Shown piece by piece: positions 17,327 to 25,060 of a DNA stretch of 64,000 nt (its first letter is position 1; the number at the start of each line of letters is the position of its first letter). The notes under the pieces were generated by a model that did not search any database, was not told where the DNA came from, and saw nothing but the letters and a program-made list of their open reading frames with translations. Position numbers and translations under genes: made by a program. This DNA comes from Candidatus Saccharimonadota bacterium. GTDB taxonomy: Bacteria; Patescibacteriota; Saccharimonadia; Saccharimonadales; Saccharimonadaceae. Location of the stretch: assembly GCA_017405265.1 (NCBI GenBank), contig JAFRAS010000008.1:124001-188000 (forward strand). The letters run 5' to 3'.

Positions 17327-18594
17327 GACATTCCATTACTGAGGTGCAACTCAAAAACGGAATGCGAGGGTTGCTGATAAATATTCCGGGGGCGAGCGTG
17401 ATGTCTTTTCGCGTCCAGTTTCGGGGCGGAATGAGGTTTGCGAAATCACCGGAATTATACGAAATTGCGCACGTGGTCGAACATCTGTCGTTCGGGGCGA
17501 ACGCAAAGTATAAGGATGAGCAAGAATACGAAGCGGATTTTACAAAAAACGGCGCGTATCACAACGCTTGGACTTCGGATTTTTCGGTGTGTTATGAAAC
17601 GGAATGTGCGGATTTTGAGTGGGAGAGGATTTTGAAGCTCAAGGAGGTGGCGATTTGTGCGCCGCGCTTCAACGAGGAAGAACTCAAGGCCGAAAAAGGC
17701 AACGTCAGAGCGGAGCTCACGGGGTACCAAAACGACTACGCGAGAGTTTTGTGGCCGAGATTGCAGGTGGCGCTCGGAGAGGAGGTGCCGAATCTGAGAG
17801 AACGACTAAAAACGCTACCGAATATTGAGCTCAAAGACATTCGGGAGCACTACCGTAGGACGCACACAGCGAAAAATATGCGCTTTATTGTCGCGGGGCG
17901 GCTCACGGGGCGAAAGCGGAAGATTATTCGAAAACTCGAGAACTGGGATTTAAAACCCGGGCACCACTTTAAAATCCCGGTGGACGATTTGCACGCGGCG
18001 GAGCCGGTGCTGATTCGGAGAAAAGATGCGTCGAATATTACTTTCGGATTTTCGTTCGTGACGAAGCGAAAATTGTCGCTCGGAGAGATGTATGCGATGT
18101 ATTGCTTAAACCACATCTTAAACGGGACGATGAACAGTCGGATTTTCGGGCAGGCGAGAAAGAGGGGGCTGGTTTATAGTATTGGTTCGTCGGTCAACGC
18201 CGGGATGCGGGCGACGTCGTGGGACTTCGACGGAGAGGTGAATGTGGAGTCGGCGGAGGATTTGTTTAAGCTGATTCAAGCGGAGCTTGTGAAAGTGTTA
18301 AATGGCGAGATTTCGGAGAAAGAGCTCGCGGCGGCGAAGAGCTACACGCGCGGGCGCTTCCAGATGGGGGCGCAGACCGTGTCGCAGATTTCGGATTTTT
18401 ATGCCGAGTCGTATTTTCTCGACGGAGCGTATGAACCCTACGCCGAAATCCCGGCGCTGATTTCGCATATTGAGAAGCAAGATTTGATTGACCTCGCACG
18501 GGAATTCGCGTCGTCAGGGATTAAGGCGCTGGTTGCGGTCGGGTCGGTGGAGAAGGCGGTAGTGACAAATCTCGGTGCCTACTTGAATGTTTAG
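17323..18594 (+). CDS. M16-family zinc metallopeptidase
   Basis: 423 residues, GTG start overlapping the secA stop by 4 bases. The inverted zinc motif HxxEH is present as HVVEH (about residues 50-54), and the distal glutamate region (EEELKAEKGNVRAEL) follows about 75 residues later. A second, non-catalytic M16-like half follows. The family includes mitochondrial processing peptidase and bacterial PqqL/YmxG enzymes. No signal peptide is visible, so it is probably cytoplasmic. Its coupling to secA may hint at a role around exported proteins, but this is inference. Confidence 0.85.
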   Translation: MRHSITEVQLKNGMRGLLINIPGASVMSFRVQFRGGMRFAKSPELYEIAHVVEHLSFGANAKYKDEQEYEADFTKNGAYHNAWTSDFSVCYETECADFEWERILKLKEVAICAPRFNEEELKAEKGNVRAELTGYQNDYARVLWPRLQVALGEEVPNLRERLKTLPNIELKDIREHYRRTHTAKNMRFIVAGRLTGRKRKIIRKLENWDLKPGHHFKIPVDDLHAAEPVLIRRKDASNITFGFSFVTKRKLSLGEMYAMYCLNHILNGTMNSRIFGQARKRGLVYSIGSSVNAGMRATSWDFDGEVNVESAEDLFKLIQAELVKVLNGEISEKELAAAKSYTRGRFQMGAQTVSQISDFYAESYFLDGAYEPYAEIPALISHIEKQDLIDLAREFASSGIKALVAVGSVEKAVVTNLGAYLNV

Positions 18595-18601
18595 GCGTTT
18601 T

Positions 18602-18611
18602 GTGGTATAAT
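18602..18611 (+). promoter_or_regulatory. Promoter of the queuosine-precursor transporter gene
   Basis: TGTGGTATAAT, with the hexamer at 18606-18611. The predicted transcript start is near 18618, giving a leader of about 49 bases with the ribosome-binding site TAGGAGGAG. Confidence 0.65.
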
Positions 18612-18620
18612 ATAGGCAGA

Positions 18621-18645
18621 CAGGGGTTTTTGTTCCCTGATTTTT
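18621..18645 (+). promoter_or_regulatory. Leader hairpin with U-run before the transporter gene
   Basis: Stem CAGGG/CCCTG (18621-18625 with 18635-18639), a 9-base loop, then ATTTTT. It starts within a few bases of the predicted 5' end and looks like a weak terminator or attenuator. It does not match preQ1 riboswitch consensus sequences that I know. Confidence 0.4.
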
Positions 18646-18666
18646 GTACCTTAGGAGGAGAGAAAA

Positions 18667-19296
18667 ATGAGTAAGCGCGGGTTTGTGTTCATGGTGCTTG
18701 GTGCGATTTCGACGCTGGTAGTATTTGTGTCGAATGCGGCCGCAACGAAGCTGTTCCCACTGTTCGGGTTCGCGGCGGATTGCGGACTGTTGACTTTTCC
18801 GGTTTCTTATGTTATCGGAGATGTGATGGTCGAACTTTATGGCAAAAAAGACGCGAACAAGACGCTCAAGGTTGGATTTGTGCTCAACTTCGTGGCGATG
18901 GTCATGATGGCGATTGCGGCGTGGTTGCCGACTTATCCGGGGAGCCCGACGGCGGGGGCATTCGAAACGGTGTTCGGGTTTATGCCGAGAGTCGTCGTCG
19001 GCTCACTCGTGGCGTGGCTCGCGGCCGGAATGGTGAACAATGCGGCGTTCGAAAAAATCAAGGATCGGACTGGGCATTGGAAGCTGTATCGGAGAGTGCT
19101 CGGGTCGAGCATTACGGCGCGAGTGGTGGACTGCGTGCTGTTCGAGACGATTGCGTTTGCTGGAACCTTGCCGTTATATGACTTTTTGAAACAGGTCGTG
19201 CTCGCGTATTTCGCCGGAATGGCAATTGAGGTGGCGCTGTTTCCGCTGACGAAATTTACGGTCGCAAAAATCGAAGATTATCTCAACTCTAAATGA
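18667..19296 (+). CDS. VUT-family queuosine precursor transporter (YhhQ-like)
   Basis: 209 residues with about six membrane segments. The family's hallmark acidic/aromatic stretch FPVSYVIGDVMVELYGKK lies near residues 46-63. YhhQ-type carriers import queuosine precursors (preQ0, preQ1 or queuine). The window also holds tgt (46 kb), which inserts the base into tRNA, and no queuosine synthesis gene, so salvage is the likely pathway. It is a single-gene unit with a leader hairpin upstream and a terminator downstream. Confidence 0.85.
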   Translation: MSKRGFVFMVLGAISTLVVFVSNAAATKLFPLFGFAADCGLLTFPVSYVIGDVMVELYGKKDANKTLKVGFVLNFVAMVMMAIAAWLPTYPGSPTAGAFETVFGFMPRVVVGSLVAWLAAGMVNNAAFEKIKDRTGHWKLYRRVLGSSITARVVDCVLFETIAFAGTLPLYDFLKQVVLAYFAGMAIEVALFPLTKFTVAKIEDYLNSK

Positions 19297-19299
19297 AAT

Positions 19300-19321
19300 T
19301 TCCCCCCGATGGGGGGATTTT
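19300..19321 (+). terminator. Terminator after the queuosine-precursor transporter
   Basis: Stem TCCCCCC/GGGGGGA at 19301-19317 with loop GAT, followed by TTTTTA. Intrinsic terminator. Confidence 0.8.
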
Positions 19322-19323
19322 TA

Positions 19324-19332
19324 TGGTAAAAT
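19324..19332 (+). promoter_or_regulatory. Promoter of the DHH phosphoesterase gene
   Basis: TGGTAAAAT, with the hexamer at 19327-19332, exactly 6 bases before the ATG at 19339. Confidence 0.55.
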
Positions 19333-19338
19333 TATGTT

Positions 19339-20316
19339 ATGTTTGGCGATTTTATTCGAAAATATGGAAGTTATTCGATTATCCAGGCGGAAAATCCGGA
19401 CGGAGATTCGCTGGGATCGGCGCTTGCGATAGATGAGATGATTGAGCGACCCACGACGCTCTATTGCCCGGTGAATTTGCCGGGGTATTTGAAATATTTC
19501 CGCGGAGCGGACAGAGTGACGGTGGATTTTGATTTTTCGGCGGAGGCGTATATTATTGTGGATACGGCGGCGGAGATTTTGTTGTCGAAGTTATTGAATG
19601 AGCCGGCGATTGCCAATCGGTTGTATTCCGCGCCAGTACTCGTGATTGACCACCACGAGACGGAAGACGATTTGCCGTTCCCGCATGAGAAAATTATTGA
19701 AGTTCGGCCGGCTTGCTCGGAGCTGATTTTCGAAGAGGCGAAGAAAAGTGATGTAAAAATTACAACAGAGGGGGCGGAAGATATTATGGGGGGGATTATG
19801 TCGGACACGCTGGGGCTCACGACTTCGTCGGTGACCGCGCGGACTTTCGAAATTATGGCGGAGCTCACGGAGCTCGGGGCGTCGGTGGCGGAAATTGAAG
19901 ACCGGCGGCGAGTGCTTATGAAAAAATCGCCGAGAATTCTTGATTATAAGGCGGATTTGATTAAGAAAATTGATTATCTGCTTGACGGGCGGCTCGCGAC
20001 GGTGCATATTCCGTTTGACGAAATTCAGGAATATTCGAATGAATACAATCCGAACGTACTGATTCTCGAGGAAATGCGGATGGTCGAGGGGGTTGAGGTG
20101 GCAGTGGCGATAAAAACTTATCCGGACGGGAAGTTGACTGGGAAAATTCGGACCGAGAGTGATTTTCCCTTCGCGGAGGAGATTGCAGCGAGTTTCGGCG
20201 GGGGCGGGCATAAGTTCGCGGCGGGATTTCGGGTGTATGATATGAGCTATGAGGACGTACTCCGGGAGCTCGTGAAAGTAATTGTGCCGAAATTGGAGGA
20301 GAGTGAGAATGATTAA
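19339..20316 (+). CDS. DHH/DHHA1 phosphoesterase (NrnA-like oligoribonuclease)
   Basis: 325 residues. The DHH domain has motif I as ENPDGDSLGSALA (about 18-30), VDTAAE near 75, and the name-giving VIDHHETED near 105. The C-terminal DHHA1 domain ends with GGGGHKFAAGF. NrnA-type enzymes degrade nanoRNA and dephosphorylate pAp; related proteins cleave cyclic di-AMP. The first metal ligand, normally His in HxxPDGD, is Glu here. The gene end overlaps the cysS start by 8 bases. Confidence 0.85.
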   Translation: MFGDFIRKYGSYSIIQAENPDGDSLGSALAIDEMIERPTTLYCPVNLPGYLKYFRGADRVTVDFDFSAEAYIIVDTAAEILLSKLLNEPAIANRLYSAPVLVIDHHETEDDLPFPHEKIIEVRPACSELIFEEAKKSDVKITTEGAEDIMGGIMSDTLGLTTSSVTARTFEIMAELTELGASVAEIEDRRRVLMKKSPRILDYKADLIKKIDYLLDGRLATVHIPFDEIQEYSNEYNPNVLILEEMRMVEGVEVAVAIKTYPDGKLTGKIRTESDFPFAEEIAASFGGGGHKFAAGFRVYDMSYEDVLRELVKVIVPKLEESEND

Positions 20317-21673
20317 GCTTTTTAATACGAAAACGCGAGAGATTGAGGAGTTTCAGCCGGCGGGGTCAGTCGTAAAGATGTATTCTTGCGGGCCGACGGT
20401 GTATGGGTTTCAGCATATTGGGAATTTTGCGTCGTATGTGTATTGGGACTTGCTTGTGAGAGTTTTGGAAGATGACGGTTTTCAGGTCGAGAGAGTGATT
20501 AATCTCACGGATGTTGGACACTTGACGTCGGACGGGGACGAGGGAGAGGACAAGCTCGAAAAGGGGGCGCGGCGCGAGAATAAGAGTGTGTATGAGGTGG
20601 CAGAGTTTTATATTGAGGACTTTTTGAAGGGGTTTTCGGCGCTCGAACTTACCCCGCCGAAAAAGTTTTGCCGAGCGACGGATTATATTGAGGCGGACGA
20701 GAAAATAGTTGCGGCGTTGATTGATAAGGGGTATGGGTATTTGACGCGGGATGGGGTGTATTTTGACACGGCGAAATTGCCGGAGTACGCGGATTTTGCG
20801 CGGCTCGATCTCAAGAATTTGCGCGAGGGGGCGAGGGTGGAATTTTCGGACGAAAAGCGGAATGCGTCGGATTTTGCGCTGTGGAAGTTCATTCAAGAGG
20901 GCGAAAAGCACGCGATGCGGTGGGATTTTCTCGGGAGGCCGGGGTATCCGGGGTGGCATATTGAGTGCTCGACGATCGTGCACGAGGAGCTTCACGAGCC
21001 GATTGATATTCATACGGGCGGAATTGACCATATTCCGGTGCACCACACGAATGAAATTGCGCAAACGAAGGCCGCTTTCGGGACGGAGCTCGCGGGAACG
21101 TGGTTGCATTGTAATTTTCTCACGATTGACGGGGAGAAGATTTCGAAGTCGATTGGGAATGTGGTGCTACTTCCGGATATTGAGGAGAAGGGATATTCGC
21201 TGATGGACTTTAAACTCTGGGTGTTCCAGGGGCATTATCAGAGTGCGAGAAATTTCTCGTTTTCAGACCTAGCGGCGGCGGCGAAGAGGAGGCTAAATTT
21301 CAGAAATGCCGCGGCGAGGAGCCGACAGGTTGAGAATTTGAGCGACGGGGCTGAAATTCTTTCGGAGATTCGAGACGCGCTCCAGAACAACCTCAATTCG
21401 GCCATGGCGCTCGCGAAAATTGATGAGGCGATTAACAGGGGTGAGTGCTTTGAAATCGAGTTCTGGGAGAAGGTTGATGAGCTTCTCGGGCTCCGAATCG
21501 TGGCGGATGCGCCGGAATTTTCTTCGGAGGCATTGAGCGCGCTCCAAAGACGCGCGGAAGCGAGAAAAAATAAGGATTATTCCCTGTCGGATGAGATTCG
21601 GGAGGAGCTTAAAAAAATGGGGCTCGGGGTGCGAGACGAGGCCGAGGGGCAGATTTTGGAATATTTAAAATAA
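20309..21673 (+). CDS. cysS: Cysteinyl-tRNA synthetase
   Basis: 454 residues. The class I signature is HIGN (in SCGPTVYGFQHIGN, near residues 21-34) and the KMSKS loop is KISKS (in GEKISKSIGN). The zinc-site residues are present in CGPTVY and HIECS. The ATG at 20309 is preferred over an upstream frame extension because GGAGGAGAGTGAG precedes it. It is translationally coupled to the DHH phosphoesterase by an 8-base overlap. Confidence 0.94.
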   Translation: MIKLFNTKTREIEEFQPAGSVVKMYSCGPTVYGFQHIGNFASYVYWDLLVRVLEDDGFQVERVINLTDVGHLTSDGDEGEDKLEKGARRENKSVYEVAEFYIEDFLKGFSALELTPPKKFCRATDYIEADEKIVAALIDKGYGYLTRDGVYFDTAKLPEYADFARLDLKNLREGARVEFSDEKRNASDFALWKFIQEGEKHAMRWDFLGRPGYPGWHIECSTIVHEELHEPIDIHTGGIDHIPVHHTNEIAQTKAAFGTELAGTWLHCNFLTIDGEKISKSIGNVVLLPDIEEKGYSLMDFKLWVFQGHYQSARNFSFSDLAAAAKRRLNFRNAAARSRQVENLSDGAEILSEIRDALQNNLNSAMALAKIDEAINRGECFEIEFWEKVDELLGLRIVADAPEFSSEALSALQRRAEARKNKDYSLSDEIREELKKMGLGVRDEAEGQILEYLK

Positions 21674-21679
21674 ATATGC

Positions 21680-21708
21680 TTGACTTTGGGCTCCACGCGG
21701 AGTAGAAT
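21680..21708 (+). promoter_or_regulatory. Strong promoter of the small 21.7-kb transcript
   Basis: TTGACT at 21680-21685 and TAGAAT at 21703-21708 with a 17-base spacer. This is one of the few places in the window with a full -35/-10 pair. Confidence 0.75.
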
Positions 21709-21769
21709 AGAATAACCGCTCAAATTCAGGAACCTGGTCGAGAGCGGCTAATAAGGAGAAGATTATCGA

Positions 21770-21853
21770 ATGCGTATCAAAGTGAGACGCGAACGAAATC
21801 GGAAAAAGCTGAGGCTTGCGCCCGCACCTTGGCAAGAATTTATCGAAATATAA
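21770..21853 (+). CDS. Candidate micro-protein, 27 residues, Arg/Lys-rich
   Basis: It begins MRIKVRRERNRKKLRLAPAP and ends in a short hydrophobic/acidic tail. AAGGAG lies 11 bases before the ATG. It has ten arginine or lysine residues in the first 15, as in small ribosomal or RNA-binding proteins. It sits inside the small transcript and may be its only product. The function is unknown. Confidence 0.4.
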   Translation: MRIKVRRERNRKKLRLAPAPWQEFIEI

Positions 21854-21856
21854 GAT

Positions 21857-21882
21857 AAAACCTCCCGTCCGGGAGGTTTTTT
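21857..21882 (+). terminator. Terminator of the small transcript
   Basis: AAAACCTCCC/GGGAGGTTTT perfect 10-bp stem with loop GTCC, followed by further T residues. Confidence 0.85.
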
Positions 21883-21892
21883 GAAATTTTTA

Positions 21893-21901
21893 TGGTAAAA
21901 T
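21893..21901 (+). promoter_or_regulatory. Promoter of rmuC, extended -10
   Basis: TGGTAAAAT, with the hexamer at 21896-21901, exactly 6 bases before the rmuC ATG. Confidence 0.55.
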
Positions 21902-21907
21902 GGAAGA

Positions 21908-23062
21908 ATGGAAACGATTTTATTGATTTTGGTGGCGGTCGCAATTATCGGGGAGGTGGCGATTGTCGCAATATTATTGACGCGGAGTAAGGAGAAAAAT
22001 GATTTGAAGCCGCTTGAGGAGAGGATGATTCGGGTGGAGGGAGTGGTGGACAAGATTGCGCCGAAAATTGAGACGGAATTTCGGGAGAACCGGAAAGAGA
22101 TTTCGGAGAACCTCGGGAATATTCAAAAAACAGTGGATAACAGGGTGAAGAGTCTGCAGGAGGACAATTCGAAACGGCTCACGGAGATGCAAAAAACGGT
22201 GGACGAGAAGTTGCAGGCGTCGGTCGAAAAGCGGTTTAATGAGAGTTTTAAGACGATTTCGGCGCAACTCACGCAAGTTTATAAGGGGCTCGGGGAGATG
22301 CAAAATCTCGCGACGGGGGTCGGGGATTTGAAAAAGGTGATGGAGGGGGTGAAAACGCGAGGGATTTATGGAGAGGTGCAGCTCGGGGCGCTGATTGCGG
22401 ACACGCTGTCTCGGGAGCAATATGAGGAGAATTTTGCGACCGTGAAAGGGTCGAGCGAAAGAGTGGAATTCGCGATTAAAATGCCGGGGAAAGAGGAAAA
22501 TGTTTATCTTCCGGTCGATTCGAAGTTTCCGGTGGAAAATTATTCGAGGTTAATCGCGGCGTATGATACGGGAAATAAGAGCGAAATTGAGGTACTCAGG
22601 AAGGCGCTGGCGGCGGACGTGAAGGAGCAGGCGAAGAAAATCTCGAGCAAGTACCTCGACCCGCCAGCGACGACGGATTTCGGGGTGATGTTTGTGCCGA
22701 CGGAGTCGCTGTATGCGGAAATTATTCGGATTCCGGGGCTGTCCGAGGAGGTGCGACAAAAATATTCCGTGACGATTGCGGCGCCATCAACGCTGCCGGT
22801 GATGTTGTCGGGGCTTCTCATGGGATTTCGGACAGTCGCAATCGAGAAGCGGTCGGCCGAAGTGTGGCAGATTCTCGGGGCGGTCAAGGCGCAGTTTTCG
22901 AAGTTTGGGGACTTACTCGAGGGTGTGAAGAAAAAATTGTCGGAGTCGGCGAATAAAATCGACCAGGCAGCCACAACGTCGCGACAAATTGAGCGGAAGC
23001 TCAAGGCGGTTGAGAGTTTGCCGGAAAATGAGTCAGAAAAGTTGATTGGTAAAATTGAATAA
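21908..23062 (+). CDS. rmuC: DNA recombination protein RmuC
   Basis: 384 residues. One N-terminal membrane segment (about 3-22) is followed by a long coiled coil (about 30-130). The conserved RmuC nuclease-like domain follows (from GVKTRGIYGEVQLGALI to the region FGVMFVPTESLYAEI and GFRTVAIEKRSAEVW). RmuC limits DNA inversions at repeats and is thought to be a membrane-tethered nuclease. It is a single gene with its own leaderless-type promoter. Confidence 0.9.
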   Translation: METILLILVAVAIIGEVAIVAILLTRSKEKNDLKPLEERMIRVEGVVDKIAPKIETEFRENRKEISENLGNIQKTVDNRVKSLQEDNSKRLTEMQKTVDEKLQASVEKRFNESFKTISAQLTQVYKGLGEMQNLATGVGDLKKVMEGVKTRGIYGEVQLGALIADTLSREQYEENFATVKGSSERVEFAIKMPGKEENVYLPVDSKFPVENYSRLIAAYDTGNKSEIEVLRKALAADVKEQAKKISSKYLDPPATTDFGVMFVPTESLYAEIIRIPGLSEEVRQKYSVTIAAPSTLPVMLSGLLMGFRTVAIEKRSAEVWQILGAVKAQFSKFGDLLEGVKKKLSESANKIDQAATTSRQIERKLKAVESLPENESEKLIGKIE

Positions 23063-23063
23063 G

Positions 23064-23072
23064 TGATATAAT
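23064..23072 (+). promoter_or_regulatory. Promoter of the cell-wall operon
   Basis: TGATATAAT, with the hexamer at 23067-23072, exactly 6 bases before the ATG at 23079. It is the only promoter seen for the five overlapping genes that follow. Confidence 0.65.
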
Positions 23073-23078
23073 AGATAT

Positions 23079-24350
23079 ATGAGTGCGGTAGCGAAAATAA
23101 AACGGAAATTGTATTTCGTGGGGGCGAGGTATTTTCGATATTTCGCGAATATCTCTTTGAAACGCTGGAAGCCGAGAGTGTTCGCGATTACAGGGTCGGC
23201 GGGAAAAACGACGATGTTACATCTCTTGGAGTTCGAGCTCGGGGAAAAAGCGCATTACTCGCACGATGCGAACTCGGCGTTCGGGGTGGCGTTTGATATT
23301 CTCGGGATGAAGGGGATTAAGGGGTCGAGATTAAAGTGGTTTTATCTTTTCTTTGCGACGCCGATTCGCGCGCTCTTTTTTACGCATAAGGAGAAATATT
23401 ATATTGTCGAGATTGACGGTGAGAGGCCGCACGAAACGGAATTTCTCGCGCGCTGGCTGAGGCCAGAGGTGACGTTCTGGATTTCGATGGGGCTGTCGCA
23501 CGCGGCGAAATTTGAGACGGCGGTGAAATCTGGGGAATTCGATTCCCTGTCGGAGGCGATTACGCATGAGTTCGCGGAATTGCCGAAATATACCTCAAAA
23601 CGGGTGTATATCGACGCCGATTCGGAGGAAATGGAGGCGGGAGTAAAAGACGCAGAGGCAAAGATTTTCCGAGTGAATAAGGACGATTTGGTGGCTTATC
23701 GAGTGACGCCGAAGTCGAGTGATTTTCTGATTGATGGAATTAAAATGCATTTTGCGGCGCCGGAACCACCGGATTTAGCCTTGCAGCTCATTATGTTGAA
23801 GGATTTTTGCGAATATTTGAAGCGAGAATTCAGAGCAGATTTTTCGGAGATTAATTTGCCGCCCGGGCGGAGCGGAAGTTTTGAGGGGAAAAACGGATTG
23901 ACGCTGATTGATTCGACATATAATGCACATATTATCTCCGTGGAATCGATTTTTGGGATGGTGAAGAAGATGCGGCTCGAGAACTTGTGGCTTGTCATGG
24001 GCGACATTATTGATCAGGGGTCGATTGAGCACCATGAGCACGAAAAGTTGGCGGAGATGATTCGAGAGCTCGACCCGAAACAAGTGATTTTGGTTGGACC
24101 GCGGACAAAAAAATACACTGCGCCGAAGCTCGCGGAATATGGCATTCCGACGGTAGTGACGACGGAGCCAGAAAGAGCGCTCGAATATATCGAGGAAAAT
24201 GCGAAAAATGAAGAGACAATTTTATTTAAGGGCTCACAATATCTCGAATGGGTTGTCGAAAAATTATTAAAAAATCCAGAAGACGAGAAAAAGTTGTGTC
24301 GGAGAGACAAGGCGGCGAAAAAGCGCCGACAGAAACGGGGGTTGGTATGA
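23079..24350 (+). CDS. Mur-ligase family protein (MurF-like, without the N-terminal substrate domain)
   Basis: 423 residues. It starts with a basic amphipathic stretch and goes directly into the ATP-binding Mur ligase centre (ITGSAGKTT, about residues 34-42). MurF-like landmarks follow: LPPGRSGSFEGKNGLTLIDS and TYNAHIISVES, a VMGDIIDQG region and ILFKGSQ. The UDP-MurNAc-binding N-terminal domain of true MurF is absent, and the C-terminus is a basic tail (KAAKKRRQKRGLV). The family ligates amino acids or peptides to carboxylates at the expense of ATP. Heading an operon with an aminotransferase and two FemAB proteins suggests a cell-wall or peptide-conjugate substrate other than the standard MurF one. 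Confidence 0.8.
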   Translation: MSAVAKIKRKLYFVGARYFRYFANISLKRWKPRVFAITGSAGKTTMLHLLEFELGEKAHYSHDANSAFGVAFDILGMKGIKGSRLKWFYLFFATPIRALFFTHKEKYYIVEIDGERPHETEFLARWLRPEVTFWISMGLSHAAKFETAVKSGEFDSLSEAITHEFAELPKYTSKRVYIDADSEEMEAGVKDAEAKIFRVNKDDLVAYRVTPKSSDFLIDGIKMHFAAPEPPDLALQLIMLKDFCEYLKREFRADFSEINLPPGRSGSFEGKNGLTLIDSTYNAHIISVESIFGMVKKMRLENLWLVMGDIIDQGSIEHHEHEKLAEMIRELDPKQVILVGPRTKKYTAPKLAEYGIPTVVTTEPERALEYIEENAKNEETILFKGSQYLEWVVEKLLKNPEDEKKLCRRDKAAKKRRQKRGLV

Positions 24351-25060
24351 TATTCAACGGAGACGAGCGCGCAAAAAAGGTCGGAAAAGTTTATATTGTG
24401 CACGGTTGGACTTACACGATAACGCCGTGGGAGCCAGTGGTGAAGAAAATGGAAGAAGAGGGGGTTGAAGTGGTGTTGGTGAAAATTCCGGGTCTCACGA
24501 AGCCGAGCAAGGCTGTTTGGGACGTGGATGGGTATGTGAAATATCTCGAAAAGTCAATTCCGAACGGAGCGATAGCGCTCGGACATTCGAACGGTGGGAG
24601 ACTACTCATGAATCTTTGTATTAAAAATCCGAAAAAGCTCAAACATCTCATTTTGCTCGATGCGGCCGGAGTGTATGAGCCGAGTAAAAAACGCGACGTG
24701 ACGAAAAAAATTGCGAATTTCGGAAAGAAGCTCAAAAATATTCCGTGGCTAAGGAAAGTTTATCATAAAATCATCGGGGCGAATGACTACGATAAGGCGC
24801 CAGAGAATATGAAAAAGACGCTCGCGAATATGTTGGAGTCGGATAAGACGCTCGACATTTCGCAAGTCACGACGCCGACCACAATCATCTGGGGTGGGCG
24901 GGACACGATTACGCCACTTCATCAAGGTAAGATATTAAAAGAGCGAATTCCGAAGTCCCGGATGATTGTTAGAGAAAAGTGGCCGCATTCGGCATATCTC
25001 ACGTACCCGATGGAGCTTGCGAAGTTGTTGGTCAAAGTGGTCGGAGACGTCCAGAAATGA
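24347..25060 (+). CDS. Alpha/beta hydrolase
   Basis: 237 residues from the ATG at 24347, which overlaps the preceding stop (ATGA). The canonical triad is visible: Ser81 in GHSNGG, Asp186 in WGGRDTITP, and His214 in KWPHSAYL. An HGW oxyanion motif lies at about 19-21. No signal peptide is seen, so it is cytoplasmic. The substrate is unknown; within this operon it may release or edit an acyl or peptidyl intermediate, which is inference. Confidence 0.8.
   Translation: MIFNGDERAKKVGKVYIVHGWTYTITPWEPVVKKMEEEGVEVVLVKIPGLTKPSKAVWDVDGYVKYLEKSIPNGAIALGHSNGGRLLMNLCIKNPKKLKHLILLDAAGVYEPSKKRDVTKKIANFGKKLKNIPWLRKVYHKIIGANDYDKAPENMKKTLANMLESDKTLDISQVTTPTTIIWGGRDTITPLHQGKILKERIPKSRMIVREKWPHSAYLTYPMELAKLLVKVVGDVQK

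Larger units (their letters stand above)
21714..21882 (+). ncRNA. Small independent transcript with 5' hairpin (candidate sRNA or micro-protein mRNA)
   Basis: It is bounded by the strong promoter at 21680-21708 and a perfect terminator at 21857-21880, giving about 165 bases. The 5' end can form a stem CCGCTC/GAGCGG (21716-21721 with 21742-21747). A ribosome-binding site (AAGGAG, 21753-21758) and a 27-codon frame follow. I could not match it to tmRNA, SRP RNA, 6S RNA or RNase P RNA. Confidence 0.5.

Noticed and set aside
18607-18666. preQ1 riboswitch before the queuosine-precursor transporter
   Set aside because: No A-rich tail or conserved loop of the preQ1-I class and no match to preQ1-II. 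Kept only as an uncharacterised hairpin.
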